Source: a virus
Virus record (IMG/VR): IMGVR_UViG_3300020187_000082
Location: 1 to 37,931 of that record
DNA length: 37,931 nucleotides
Direction: 5' to 3' (one strand)
Under the pieces are notes generated by a model. The model was not told the origin of the DNA, did not search any database, and saw only the letters and a list, made by a program, of their open reading frames with translations. Made by a program: the position numbers and the translations under genes. This document shows, in pieces, positions 9,284-16,302 of the stretch. Position 1 is the first letter of the stretch; each line of letters starts with the position of its first letter.

Positions 9284-9993
9284 TATGAACTCATTATTTT
9301 ATCAAACTCTTGCACAACCCTTCGAATGTATTGTGGTCTGATAATTTTTATTAATCTTTTTGAATCGTTTTTATCGAACTCGTCTTGCCAGAGTGTTACT
9401 GAAGTATAACCATTGACGAAGCTGTTTGACTTTAAACCTTCATCATTTTTGTAATATGCTATACCATCAATTTGATTGATTGCACTTAAAATGGTTGCAG
9501 TTTTTTCTGAACCTGTTATTGTATCTCCACCAGTAAACTCTCTATTACCCTGTACACCAATTCTATTATATGTAGGTTCCACTTTAAGAACGTGTGCAGT
9601 GTTACCATCGTTAGAAGTAATCTTTTCACCCAGTAAGAATTTACCATTCCCATCGATTATATCAGATGTATTTGCGAAGGTTAGATATTGGCCTGGATAT
9701 TTTTCAGTTAGAAATGCTTCAAAGGTTGGAGTGTCTTTATGCCAGTCATAGTATGATTCCATTTCATTAACTAGTAATAGAGTCCAATGTAAATCACCGT
9801 TACCATATATTTTGGTTGCAACTACATCGGGTCTTTCACCATCTTGCAGTTCATAGTATTCGTAATCAATAACTTTGTGTAAAGCACTTTGGTCTATCTT
9901 TGACTTTCTGAAAAAGTCCTTGATAGTAATCCATCGTCCGTCACTTAGTTTATATTGTGTTGTTGGAAAATTGTTGAAATATTCGTTTGCCAT
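9283..9993 (-). CDS. 53: Baseplate wedge subunit gp53
   Basis: 236 residues (T4 gp53 is 196). The opening YFNNFPTTQYKLSDGRWITIKDFFRKSKID and the later IYGNGDLHWTLLLVNEM are signatures of gp53, the LysM-like wedge protein that joins neighbouring wedges. A central insertion (about 115-175) rich in small beta elements accounts for the extra length. The gene overlaps the start of the gp27-like gene by one base and is 3 bases after gp48. Confidence 0.88.
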   Translation of the reverse strand: MANEYFNNFPTTQYKLSDGRWITIKDFFRKSKIDQSALHKVIDYEYYELQDGERPDVVATKIYGNGDLHWTLLLVNEMESYYDWHKDTPTFEAFLTEKYPGQYLTFANTSDIIDGNGKFLLGEKITSNDGNTAHVLKVEPTYNRIGVQGNREFTGGDTITGSEKTATILSAINQIDGIAYYKNDEGLKSNSFVNGYTSVTLWQDEFDKNDSKRLIKIIRPQYIRRVVQEFDKIMSS

Positions 9994-9996
9994 AGT

Positions 9997-11133
9997 TTAA
10001 CCCCCACCACCTTGAGCTGTTTTATCTTTATTTGACGCTGCAACGGTTTCTTGTCTTCTTTCAGCCAATGAGGTCATCCCACCACCTAAGTCTTGTTTCT
10101 TTGCTGACTTGGATATTGTCTGATAGTTTTCCTGTGTGAGTATTTTGATTTCTGTGAAACTTAGTGACATTTTTGTTGACACTGGATACCCATCTTCAAA
10201 TAGTTTGTTTGAATGTGAGACATTACATGATGTACATACCATGGGTAAGAAGTCATCAAATTTAGCTGCAATCGGCCCTTCCCAATGTAATTTAAACATG
10301 TTGGGATAGTTGAAATAATTTTCAATTGCAGTATCACCCTCTGCTTCTCCATATGTGTCGGGTAACATTGCAGTCTTGAACCCCCATACGATATCTTTTA
10401 CTGCAGTTGCTTCGTCACCATTTCTAGGAAAGAACTCATAATCAAAAGAAAAATCTCTGAAACCCACTCCTTCGAACATCTGTTCTTCCATAGGGTTGGC
10501 TGCTCTTCCAGCAAGGAAGTTGTTTGCACCACCAGTGAGCATAGAACCTAGTTTGTTCATACCATCTTGGACTGCTCCCTCTAATGCAGTTCCAGTTGCC
10601 TGTAATGTTGAACCATCCATTTTACCATTGAATGAATCTTTTATTGCAAGTCCTCGTCTAAGACCAGCACCAACTGACTGTGCTGAGTAGTTTGCTTTCA
10701 CATCCCCTTCACTTATTTCATCGGGAACGTATAATGCAATCTCAAGCTTTTCTGTGTGTAACAAATTTTTGTTATTAGCACCATCTGCGTTCCTAGCAGT
10801 TCTAGGTAAAGTTGTGAATATGAGAAAGTTCTGCAACTCTTCTCCGATAGGGTACTGTAGTTCTCTAACTGTTGTCTCGGGCGACTTCTTAGCTTGTTGT
10901 TTTGCTTGTTTCGATGCTTTATTCTTCTCTAGAGAAGACCGTCTTTTGTCGAGTGTTGCTTGTGCAGCCTCTGCTTGTTGTGCAAGTTGGTCTGCAACTG
11001 CACCTAGACTACCTGCGTTGATATTTTTTAGGTCATAACCCTTTCCACTCAGTTTTGCAGCTGTTCCTTTAAGAGATTTTACTGCACTCTTTGCTTGTGA
11101 TACTTTATCTAGTATTTTGTTGATATTCGGCAT
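9997..11133 (-). CDS. 48: Baseplate tail-tube cap gp48
   Basis: 378 residues (T4 gp48 is 364). The N-terminal 90 residues are a charged coiled-coil (QAEAAQATLDKRRSSLEKN). The core has the tube-cap type pattern YPIGEELQNFLIFTTLP, GVGFRDFSFDYEFFPRNGDEATAVKDIVWGFK, and a C-terminal LSFTEIKILTQENY strand typical of gp19/gp48/gp54 tube-fold proteins. It is first in the minus-strand baseplate cluster. A CATAAATA late promoter (11176-11183) and an AGGGA ribosome site precede it. gp48 closes the baseplate on the tube side; gp54 is the alternative reading. Confidence 0.78.
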   Translation of the reverse strand: MPNINKILDKVSQAKSAVKSLKGTAAKLSGKGYDLKNINAGSLGAVADQLAQQAEAAQATLDKRRSSLEKNKASKQAKQQAKKSPETTVRELQYPIGEELQNFLIFTTLPRTARNADGANNKNLLHTEKLEIALYVPDEISEGDVKANYSAQSVGAGLRRGLAIKDSFNGKMDGSTLQATGTALEGAVQDGMNKLGSMLTGGANNFLAGRAANPMEEQMFEGVGFRDFSFDYEFFPRNGDEATAVKDIVWGFKTAMLPDTYGEAEGDTAIENYFNYPNMFKLHWEGPIAAKFDDFLPMVCTSCNVSHSNKLFEDGYPVSTKMSLSFTEIKILTQENYQTISKSAKKQDLGGGMTSLAERRQETVAASNKDKTAQGGGG

Positions 11134-11143
11134 TCAGAATCCC

Positions 11144-11151
11144 TATAAATA
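11144..11151 (+). promoter_or_regulatory. Late promoter TATAAATA for the gp4 operon
   Basis: TATAAATA followed by GTTCT, the same extension seen at 13617. The predicted start site is near 11157, giving a leader of about 24 nt before gp4. It lies between two divergent structural operons and only 25 nt from the opposing late promoter. Confidence 0.65.
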
Positions 11152-11175
11152 GTTCTTGTTAATTATGGTTACTGT

Positions 11176-11183
11176 TATTTATG
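11176..11183 (-). promoter_or_regulatory. Late promoter-like CATAAATA for gp48 and the minus baseplate operon
   Basis: The minus strand reads CATAAATA, one mismatch to the T4 late consensus, with a predicted start near 11170 and a 37-nt leader containing AGGGA ahead of the gp48 ATG. It overlaps the first codon of gp4, so the two operons are driven face to face from a very compact region. Confidence 0.45.
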
Positions 11184-11630
11184 GCATATTCGGGTAAGTT
11201 CAAACCAAAGAACTACAAAAAATACAAAGGAGACCCCACAAAAATCTACTATAGGTCTTTATGGGAAAGAAGATTCATGGTTTACTGTGATGAGAACAGT
11301 AATATCTTGGAATGGGGTAGTGAAGAAATCATAATTCCGTACATTTCACCACTAGATAAGAGACCACATAGGTACTTTCCCGACTTCTATATAAAGTATA
11401 AGAATGCATCAGGCAAAATACTACGTGAAATCATTGAGGTTAAACCAAAGAAACAAACTAAACCCCCAAAACAACCAAAACGTAAGACACAACGTTACTA
11501 TAAAGAGGTTGCAACCTATGTTGTCAACGAAGCAAAGTTCAAAGCTGCAGAAAGTTTCTGCAAAGATAGGAAACTAGGTTTTCGCATACTAACAGAAGAC
11601 CACCTACTACCGAGGAAAGAGAAAAAATGA
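11181..11630 (+). CDS. 4: Head completion protein gp4
   Basis: 149 residues, the same length as T4 gp4 (150). The sequence matches the family throughout: MAYSGKFKPKNYKKYKGD, IYYRSLWERRFMVYCDEN, LEWGSEEIIIPYISP, RYFPDFYIKYKN and IEVKPKKQ. The fold is related to TnsA-type nucleases (ER..D..E.K pattern), and the protein joins the DNA-filled head to the tail connector. It is the first gene of the plus operon and its stop overlaps the next start as ATGA, indicating translational coupling to the HAD gene. Confidence 0.93.
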   Translation: MAYSGKFKPKNYKKYKGDPTKIYYRSLWERRFMVYCDENSNILEWGSEEIIIPYISPLDKRPHRYFPDFYIKYKNASGKILREIIEVKPKKQTKPPKQPKRKTQRYYKEVATYVVNEAKFKAAESFCKDRKLGFRILTEDHLLPRKEKK

Positions 11631-12208
11631 AAAAATTATATGTATTTGATTTGGATGGGGTCTTGATTGACTCAAAAAGTAACATGGAGAAGTCATTTAT
11701 CTCCTTACAAACTGGAAAACCATTTGAAGACTACTTCAAGCATATCGGGAAACCCTTTAAAGACATCTTAACTGAGATAGGTATACTCACTGACCAAGAT
11801 GAATTGATGGCAGAGTATAATAAAGCATCTTCAGCGAACTCCGATATGATAAAGTTTTATGATGGTGTTGAATCACACCTACAAAGTTTAAAGGCTGAAG
11901 GTAAAAAGTTAGCGGTTGTAACTTCAAAGCATTCAGGCAGAGCTCATGCTATTTTGGATGAGTTAGATGTTGAGTTTGATGCAGTCGTTTGTCCCGATAA
12001 TGATTGGAGAGGTAAACCAGCACCCGACCAATTATTGATTGCACTTGCACATTGTAATGTAGACCCAAAAGACGCAGTCTATGTGGGTGACATGCAAGTC
12101 GATATGGATTGTGCAGACAGAGCTGGTGTTGATTTTATTTACGCAGAATATGGATATGGAGATATAGAATGTTGTTGGAACAGAGCAAGTTCAATCGAGT
12201 CGGTTTAA
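11627..12208 (+). CDS. HAD-superfamily phosphatase (phosphoglycolate phosphatase-like, capped)
   Basis: 193 residues with all four HAD motifs: motif I FDLDGVLID (nucleophile Asp8, acid Asp10), motif II VVTS (Thr99-Ser100), motif III Lys130 in RGKPAPDQL, and motif IV GDMQVDMD (Asp155, Asp159). Residues 16-80 form a helical C1 cap, as in phosphoglycolate and beta-phosphoglucomutase-type enzymes. KdsC, the usual Kdo-8-phosphate phosphatase, is cap-less, so this is not an ordinary KdsC. It overlaps gp4 by ATGA and the KdsB-like gene by 40 nt. The substrate is probably a sugar phosphate feeding the neighbour; that is an inference. Confidence 0.85.
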   Translation: MKKLYVFDLDGVLIDSKSNMEKSFISLQTGKPFEDYFKHIGKPFKDILTEIGILTDQDELMAEYNKASSANSDMIKFYDGVESHLQSLKAEGKKLAVVTSKHSGRAHAILDELDVEFDAVVCPDNDWRGKPAPDQLLIALAHCNVDPKDAVYVGDMQVDMDCADRAGVDFIYAEYGYGDIECCWNRASSIESV

Positions 12209-12909
12209 TACCTGCCCGTTGGGGTTCATCTAGATTTGAGGGTAAACCCCTTGCATTAATCTGTGGTGAATCTATGATTAAGAGAACCTATGACCGTGCA
12301 TCGATGTCGAAGAAACTAGACAAGGTCTACGTGGTTACGGATGATAACAGAATCGAATATCATTGTGAGATATTTAACATCCCTTGTATAAGAGTTGATG
12401 ATGATTGTGCAACTGGTACAGATAGATGTGCAATTGCATCTGAACAAATAGATGCAGATATCTATGTCAACATACAAGGTGATGAACCCTTGATTGACCC
12501 CGAAGCAATTGATAGACTATGTGATTACTTTAACCCCACACTTGGTGTTGCAAATGCATATGTGTTAATCAAAGAGCCGTATAAGGTAATGGACAACGAT
12601 GTAGTAAAGGTTGTGTTTGATTCACATCATTGTGCAATGTATTACTCACGTCTTGGTATACCTTTCCCACGAGGTGAGGATGCAAAGGTAAATCAACAAC
12701 TTGGTTTGTATGCATTCAGTAAAGAACGTCTACAAGAATTCTCAACATTACCTATGCAGACTTTAGAGAAAGCTGAAAGTGTTGAGATGTTAAGGTTCCT
12801 AGAACATGGGTATAAGGTTCTAATGGTTCATGTAGATGATGTTGGTCTATCAGTAGACACACCCAAAGATATTAAACTAGTAGAAGAGAGGATTAATGCA
12901 TATAACTGA
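12169..12909 (+). CDS. kdsB: CMP-Kdo synthetase-like cytidylyltransferase (KdsB family)
   Basis: 246 residues, the usual length of KdsB (about 248). It has the nucleotide-binding opening IPARWGSSRFEGKPL (residues 14-28), ATGTDRCA (81-88), the metal/nucleotide motif QGDEP (103-107), YYSRLGIPFPR, GLYAFS and the C-terminal VDTPKD. The reaction in the family is CTP + Kdo to CMP-Kdo, activating Kdo for lipopolysaccharide. The start overlaps the HAD gene by 40 nt; the residues before IPAR are few, so a later start is unlikely. Such a gene in a phage points to changing host surface sugar or making an activated sugar. The sugar specificity (Kdo or a relative) is not provable here. Confidence 0.85.
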   Translation: MLLEQSKFNRVGLIPARWGSSRFEGKPLALICGESMIKRTYDRASMSKKLDKVYVVTDDNRIEYHCEIFNIPCIRVDDDCATGTDRCAIASEQIDADIYVNIQGDEPLIDPEAIDRLCDYFNPTLGVANAYVLIKEPYKVMDNDVVKVVFDSHHCAMYYSRLGIPFPRGEDAKVNQQLGLYAFSKERLQEFSTLPMQTLEKAESVEMLRFLEHGYKVLMVHVDDVGLSVDTPKDIKLVEERINAYN

Positions 12910-13612
12910 AGATAAATTACAAAGTGCTTTTGAAGAGAAGTCTAAAACATCTATCCCTAAGTTTGCAACCCTAGGTGAATGTAAGCAATGGCACCCATAT
13001 CATCCTAAGATGTTTGCAAAGAATTTGCTGGAAACTATACATCATAAAGATGTTGCAATCAATAGAACAGATGAAGATAGTAGAAGAAACGAATCACAGA
13101 AATTAGTGTGGTTAATCGACCAATACAAATCAGTGGGGTTTTACTCTACACCCCAAGCTTGGATTAAACCTAATGGTAGGTGGAGAGTACATCCAGGCTC
13201 CGTTCGTGTAAATGCTATGATACAATGTAAAGCTTATGAATCAAAATTCGTAATTTGGGATGACTCAAATTATCTTCCCGACAATAAACAAGTTACATAT
13301 CAAGAATGGATAGACCAGTTCCCCATACCCGAAGGTAGACATGCAAGGTTTTTTGATGTTGAGGGTATGATTGAATTCCACATATCTGAAGACCGTCCTA
13401 CAATGTATGAATACTATCTAGACCTTAGAAAATTATATGACGGCAAACGTCCTAAACTGATAGGAACCTGTGATGATAGTATCAAAGATTTATTCGGAAG
13501 TGGCCCAGTGACCGTTCGTGGTCACATCACTGAAGATGAGTTAGGTTCCTTCCTAGAACTAAATCCAAATAACAGAAAAGTTACTGAAACTAATTTTACT
13601 ATTGTAGGCTAA
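12896..13612 (+). CDS. Conserved protein of unknown function in the KdsB cassette
   Basis: 238 residues; I do not recognise the family. Visible features are a central WRVHPGSVRVNAMIQCK segment with a His-Pro-Gly-x-x-Arg motif (about residues 100-115), an acidic IWDDSNYLP stretch, and no membrane segment or signal. The ATG lies inside the end of the KdsB gene (14-nt overlap), so it is translated with the sugar genes. That position suggests a role linked to the activated sugar, for example a transferase or a regulator, but nothing in the sequence proves it. Confidence 0.6.
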   Translation: MHITEDKLQSAFEEKSKTSIPKFATLGECKQWHPYHPKMFAKNLLETIHHKDVAINRTDEDSRRNESQKLVWLIDQYKSVGFYSTPQAWIKPNGRWRVHPGSVRVNAMIQCKAYESKFVIWDDSNYLPDNKQVTYQEWIDQFPIPEGRHARFFDVEGMIEFHISEDRPTMYEYYLDLRKLYDGKRPKLIGTCDDSIKDLFGSGPVTVRGHITEDELGSFLELNPNNRKVTETNFTIVG

Positions 13613-13616
13613 AATG

Positions 13617-13624
13617 CATAAATA
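13617..13624 (+). promoter_or_regulatory. Late promoter CATAAATA-GTTCT for the tail operon
   Basis: CATAAATA followed by GTTCT and then ATG at 13630. The extended match ATAAATAGTTCT is shared with the promoter at 11144. The predicted start site is the A of the ATG, so the transcript would be leaderless unless a later start (13663) is used. Confidence 0.5.
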
Positions 13625-13629
13625 GTTCT

Positions 13630-14202
13630 ATGGTATCTAAAGTATTATCAACTGTAGCAAAAATGTTACCCGAAGAAATAGAATCGGGAACCGAAGATAG
13701 TCTGCAATGGTTTAGACAAAACGTCCGTGATTTAAAAATCAAACCAATAAAGATTATGAAAGGATTAGACACGGTCACTAATACTGGACTGAGACAAGGT
13801 GGAGTATACATGTTCCATTATGATGCAAAGTGGAAAGACACATTGCCGTATTGGGATAAGTATCCAATTGTCGTACCATTAGAATTATATAACAATGGAT
13901 TTTTAGGAATCAATATCCATTACATCTCACCTACAATGAGAGTACCTTTGTTAAGTAAGTTATTTGAATTTACTATGGAAGGTGAGGATGATGATAGAAT
14001 GCTTGTAGACTATGACTTGACCCAAATAGAAAGTGGTCTAAGAAATGCCGGGCCGTGTATCAAAAGATATTTAACATCTCATATCGGTGCAAGAATTGTT
14101 AAAGTACCAAGAGAACAATGGGAAACATTAATGATGATGCCAACAGCACAATTTAATGTAAACGCAAACACTGTATATGCAGACAGTAGAAGGAAAATTT
14201 AA
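13630..14202 (+). CDS. Conserved T4-like structural/assembly protein, unassigned
   Basis: 190 residues. The hallmark is GGVYMFHYDAKWKDTLPYWDKYPIVVPLEL followed by GFLGINIHYISPTMRVPLL, a pattern widely seen in marine T4-like phages but whose function I cannot name with certainty. Gene position between gp4 and the tail genes would fit a head-completion or DNA-end-protector type role (gp2 lies next to gp4 in T4). No membrane segment. The start at 13630 touches the late promoter; Met12 (13663) is an alternative. The stop overlaps the next ATG by one base. Confidence 0.6.
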   Translation: MVSKVLSTVAKMLPEEIESGTEDSLQWFRQNVRDLKIKPIKIMKGLDTVTNTGLRQGGVYMFHYDAKWKDTLPYWDKYPIVVPLELYNNGFLGINIHYISPTMRVPLLSKLFEFTMEGEDDDRMLVDYDLTQIESGLRNAGPCIKRYLTSHIGARIVKVPREQWETLMMMPTAQFNVNANTVYADSRRKI

Positions 14203-14987
14203 TGAGTATAACAATAGACACATTTAAAGCAAACTTTGATACAGGTGCAAGAGCAAACCTATTCGATGTTTCTCTTTTATCACCATCAACCCTAGGGTGG
14301 CAATTTACAGAAGGTGATATGCTTAGATGTAGAAGTGTAGATATGGAAGGTTCATCTTTAGGAACTAATACAAGAGACCAATACAATTCGGGATATGAAA
14401 TCCCCGATGGAACTGTAGACCAAGGTGGGTTTGTTGATATATCATTTCTCTGTGACCAATCATTCCATGACCGTGCATTAATAGAAGCATGGCATAATTG
14501 GATTTACCAAGGAACGGATGATACAAGCAGAGTTGGTTCAGCACAGATACCAGTAATGAAATACTTAGATACTTATATCGGTACAATGGAAGTGTATGCA
14601 TTGAGAAAGGATGAGACAAAGTCAATGAAATATACGTATTATGATGTGTACCCTTCATCATTTGATGCAATGAATTTTGGTGCAGACGAAGAAGGAATCT
14701 TAGAAATTAGTGCAACATTCCAGTATAGAAACTGGACAACCGAATACCTAGTAGAAGAGAGAAAACCAAACAGAAGCTATCAAGAAGAGTATGAGAAGTT
14801 ACAAACTAAAAGGAAAGAATTGACTCCGTTGAAAACTATAAATAGAGGTGGACAAGTTTTAGATGGAGCGCTCACAGCATTAAAAGTTGGGGGACGTTTC
14901 AATAAAGAGGCTGACGGATACTTTAAGAAGTTAAGTCAAGTCGATTCAGCTGCAAACAGATTTAGAAATATATTTGGTGGCGGTTAA
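14202..14987 (+). CDS. Tail-tube-fold protein, baseplate tube initiator gp54-like
   Basis: 261 residues. The N-terminal 190 residues look like a gp19-type tube barrel: NLFDVSLLSPSTLGW, CRSVDMEGSSLGT, YEIPDGTVDQGGFVDISFLCDQ, and ILEISATFQYRNWTTEYLVE. A helical, basic C-terminal extension of about 65 residues makes it too long for the main tube protein (163 residues in T4) and closer to gp54 (320), which starts the tube on the baseplate. It lies upstream of gp26 and the tape measure gene. gp19 itself is the main alternative. Confidence 0.6.
   Translation: MSITIDTFKANFDTGARANLFDVSLLSPSTLGWQFTEGDMLRCRSVDMEGSSLGTNTRDQYNSGYEIPDGTVDQGGFVDISFLCDQSFHDRALIEAWHNWIYQGTDDTSRVGSAQIPVMKYLDTYIGTMEVYALRKDETKSMKYTYYDVYPSSFDAMNFGADEEGILEISATFQYRNWTTEYLVEERKPNRSYQEEYEKLQTKRKELTPLKTINRGGQVLDGALTALKVGGRFNKEADGYFKKLSQVDSAANRFRNIFGGG
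14837..14844 (+). promoter_or_regulatory. Possible internal late promoter TATAAATA
   Basis: A perfect TATAAATA octamer lies inside the 3' part of the gp54-like gene, 170 nt before gp26. It could give extra late transcription of gp26, the chaperone ORF and tape measure genes, but it also encodes part of a plausible TINRGG peptide and may be chance. Confidence 0.3.
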
Positions 14988-15006
14988 TTACAATATGGAG
15001 TAAATT

Positions 15007-15714
15007 ATGGGATTACCAATCCAATCAGCACCCACCTATACGTGTGTGCTACCAAGTGACGGTACTGAGGTAAAGTTTAGACCGTTTCTTGTAAAAGAAC
15101 AAAAGGTATTGATACTTGCGAGAGAAAGTGAAGATGCTGTACAGTCATTGAATGCAGTAAAGGAGTTAATCAATGCAGTTACTTTTGATAAAGTAAATGC
15201 AGATGAACTTGCAATGATAGATTTAGAATATCTATTTTTAAAGGTTCGTGCTGTATCTGTAGGTGAAACGATAGAACTAACGTTACAATGCAGAACTGAA
15301 GACTGTACTGGTACTGAGAAAATCGGTATCAACTTAGATGAAATTGAAGCTAATGGTGAACAACCTACATCCAATACGGTCATGATAAGTGACACTGTTG
15401 GTATCGAAGTTAGAACACCCTTGGTTAAAGACATCAAGTCTACTAGTTTGAATCAAGCTGATGCAGACGTTGGACTAGATGTAGTTAAGAATTCTATTAC
15501 ATCTATCTTTGATGATGAACAAGTTTATGATAAGAGTGACATGAGTAAATCTGATTTAGATGAATTCATTGATTCTCTAACTTATAAGCAGTTAGAATTG
15601 TTAGGTGACTGGTTTGACGACCTACCTAAACTTTCTCATACTGCAGAATGGAAATGTAATGTTTGTGAAAGAGAAAACAAAAGAGTATTAGAAGGTATAA
15701 ACTCTTTTTTTTAA
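15007..15714 (+). CDS. 26: Baseplate hub/tail assembly protein gp26
   Basis: 235 residues (T4 gp26 is 208). The diagnostic N-terminus is PTYTCVLPSDGTEVKFRPFLVKEQKVLILARESED, followed by the IDLEYLFLKVRAVSVGE element and a C-terminal WKCNVCERENKRV with a CxxC pair (a matching C..C pair, QCRTEDC, is near residue 100, so a zinc site is possible). A TGGAGT ribosome site precedes the ATG. The gene ends in an eight-T run overlapping its stop, and the next ORF is in the -1 frame, as in first genes of frameshifting tail assembly chaperones. Confidence 0.85.
   Translation: MGLPIQSAPTYTCVLPSDGTEVKFRPFLVKEQKVLILARESEDAVQSLNAVKELINAVTFDKVNADELAMIDLEYLFLKVRAVSVGETIELTLQCRTEDCTGTEKIGINLDEIEANGEQPTSNTVMISDTVGIEVRTPLVKDIKSTSLNQADADVGLDVVKNSITSIFDDEQVYDKSDMSKSDLDEFIDSLTYKQLELLGDWFDDLPKLSHTAEWKCNVCERENKRVLEGINSFF
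15705..15711 (+). promoter_or_regulatory. Predicted -1 frameshift slippery site T_TTT_TTT
   Basis: The last codons of gp26 are TCT TTT TTT TAA, giving an eight-T run (15705-15712). The heptamer T TTT TTT is in the right phase (X XXY YYZ). A -1 slip reads TTA then ATG of the following ORF in frame, making a 295-residue fusion. Confidence 0.5.
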
Positions 15715-15893
15715 TGGCTCTTTCTCATGAGGGATTAGTAAACTATTACAATACTAATTTCCAAATGATGCAACACCACAAATATTCATTGAATGAGTTG
15801 GAAGACATGATGCCATGGGAAAGAGAGATTTACATTAAGCTCCTTTTGAACCACCTCGAAGAGGAGGCCGAAAGGAATAAACAAAACAGATAA
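15714..15893 (+). CDS. Small tail assembly protein, likely read as gp26 -1 fusion (gp51/TAC-like)
   Basis: 59 residues. It contains a HHKYSLNELEDMMPWEREIYIKLL core followed by an acidic helix, reminiscent of second tail-assembly-chaperone domains with a W-E-x-E motif. The ATG overlaps the gp26 stop as TAATG, so it can be made either by re-initiation or by -1 frameshift at the T run. It lies just upstream of the membrane protein and tape measure genes, the classic location of tail assembly chaperones; in T4 the equivalent hub factor is gp51. Function is inferred from position and motif. Confidence 0.7.
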   Translation: MALSHEGLVNYYNTNFQMMQHHKYSLNELEDMMPWEREIYIKLLLNHLEEEAERNKQNR

Positions 15894-15911
15894 TAATTAG
15901 AGGACACACTA

Positions 15912-16292
15912 ATGAGCGATATGGATAAATTTCAAGGCGACATGAGTCGTAATGAAGTCGAGATTGACTTGAAAAAGTTTATGAGCATGGTTTCTGAAAT
16001 CGGAGAACTGAAACAGGAAATCTTTGAACTAACTCAAGAAGACAGAAAGAACCCTTGGCAAAAATGGATATTTGCAGCCAAGACAATTGATGCATGGAGA
16101 ATTATACCTCGTGCATTCCTAGGTATTTACATGTACCTACTTTATTATGCAACATTTTGGTTTATGGACTTGGCAGACCCAACACTAGAACAGTCGGGAT
16201 TAATTTCCGTACTAGTCGGTGCTGGAGCAGCTTGGTTTGGACTATACACTTCAAGTGCAGCGAAAGAACACGGCGATACAAACCCTAACTAG
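15912..16292 (+). CDS. Membrane protein with two transmembrane helices, holin-like
   Basis: 126 residues. An acidic, coiled N-terminal 60 residues is followed by two hydrophobic helices (about residues 66-88, IIPRAFLGIYMYLLYYATFWFM, and 98-115, GLISVLVGAGAAWFGLYT) with a short loop containing LADPTLEQSG. This layout resembles putative holins of marine T4-like phages. It sits between the tail chaperone ORF and the tape measure gene, so a tail role is also possible. An AGAGGA ribosome site precedes the ATG. Confidence 0.6.
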   Translation: MSDMDKFQGDMSRNEVEIDLKKFMSMVSEIGELKQEIFELTQEDRKNPWQKWIFAAKTIDAWRIIPRAFLGIYMYLLYYATFWFMDLADPTLEQSGLISVLVGAGAAWFGLYTSSAAKEHGDTNPN

Positions 16293-16302
16293 GACATAAC
16301 CA

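Noticed and set aside
15036-15437. Long minus-strand frame opposite gp26
   Set aside because: gp26 is clearly coding on the plus strand; the opposite frame is a composition artefact.
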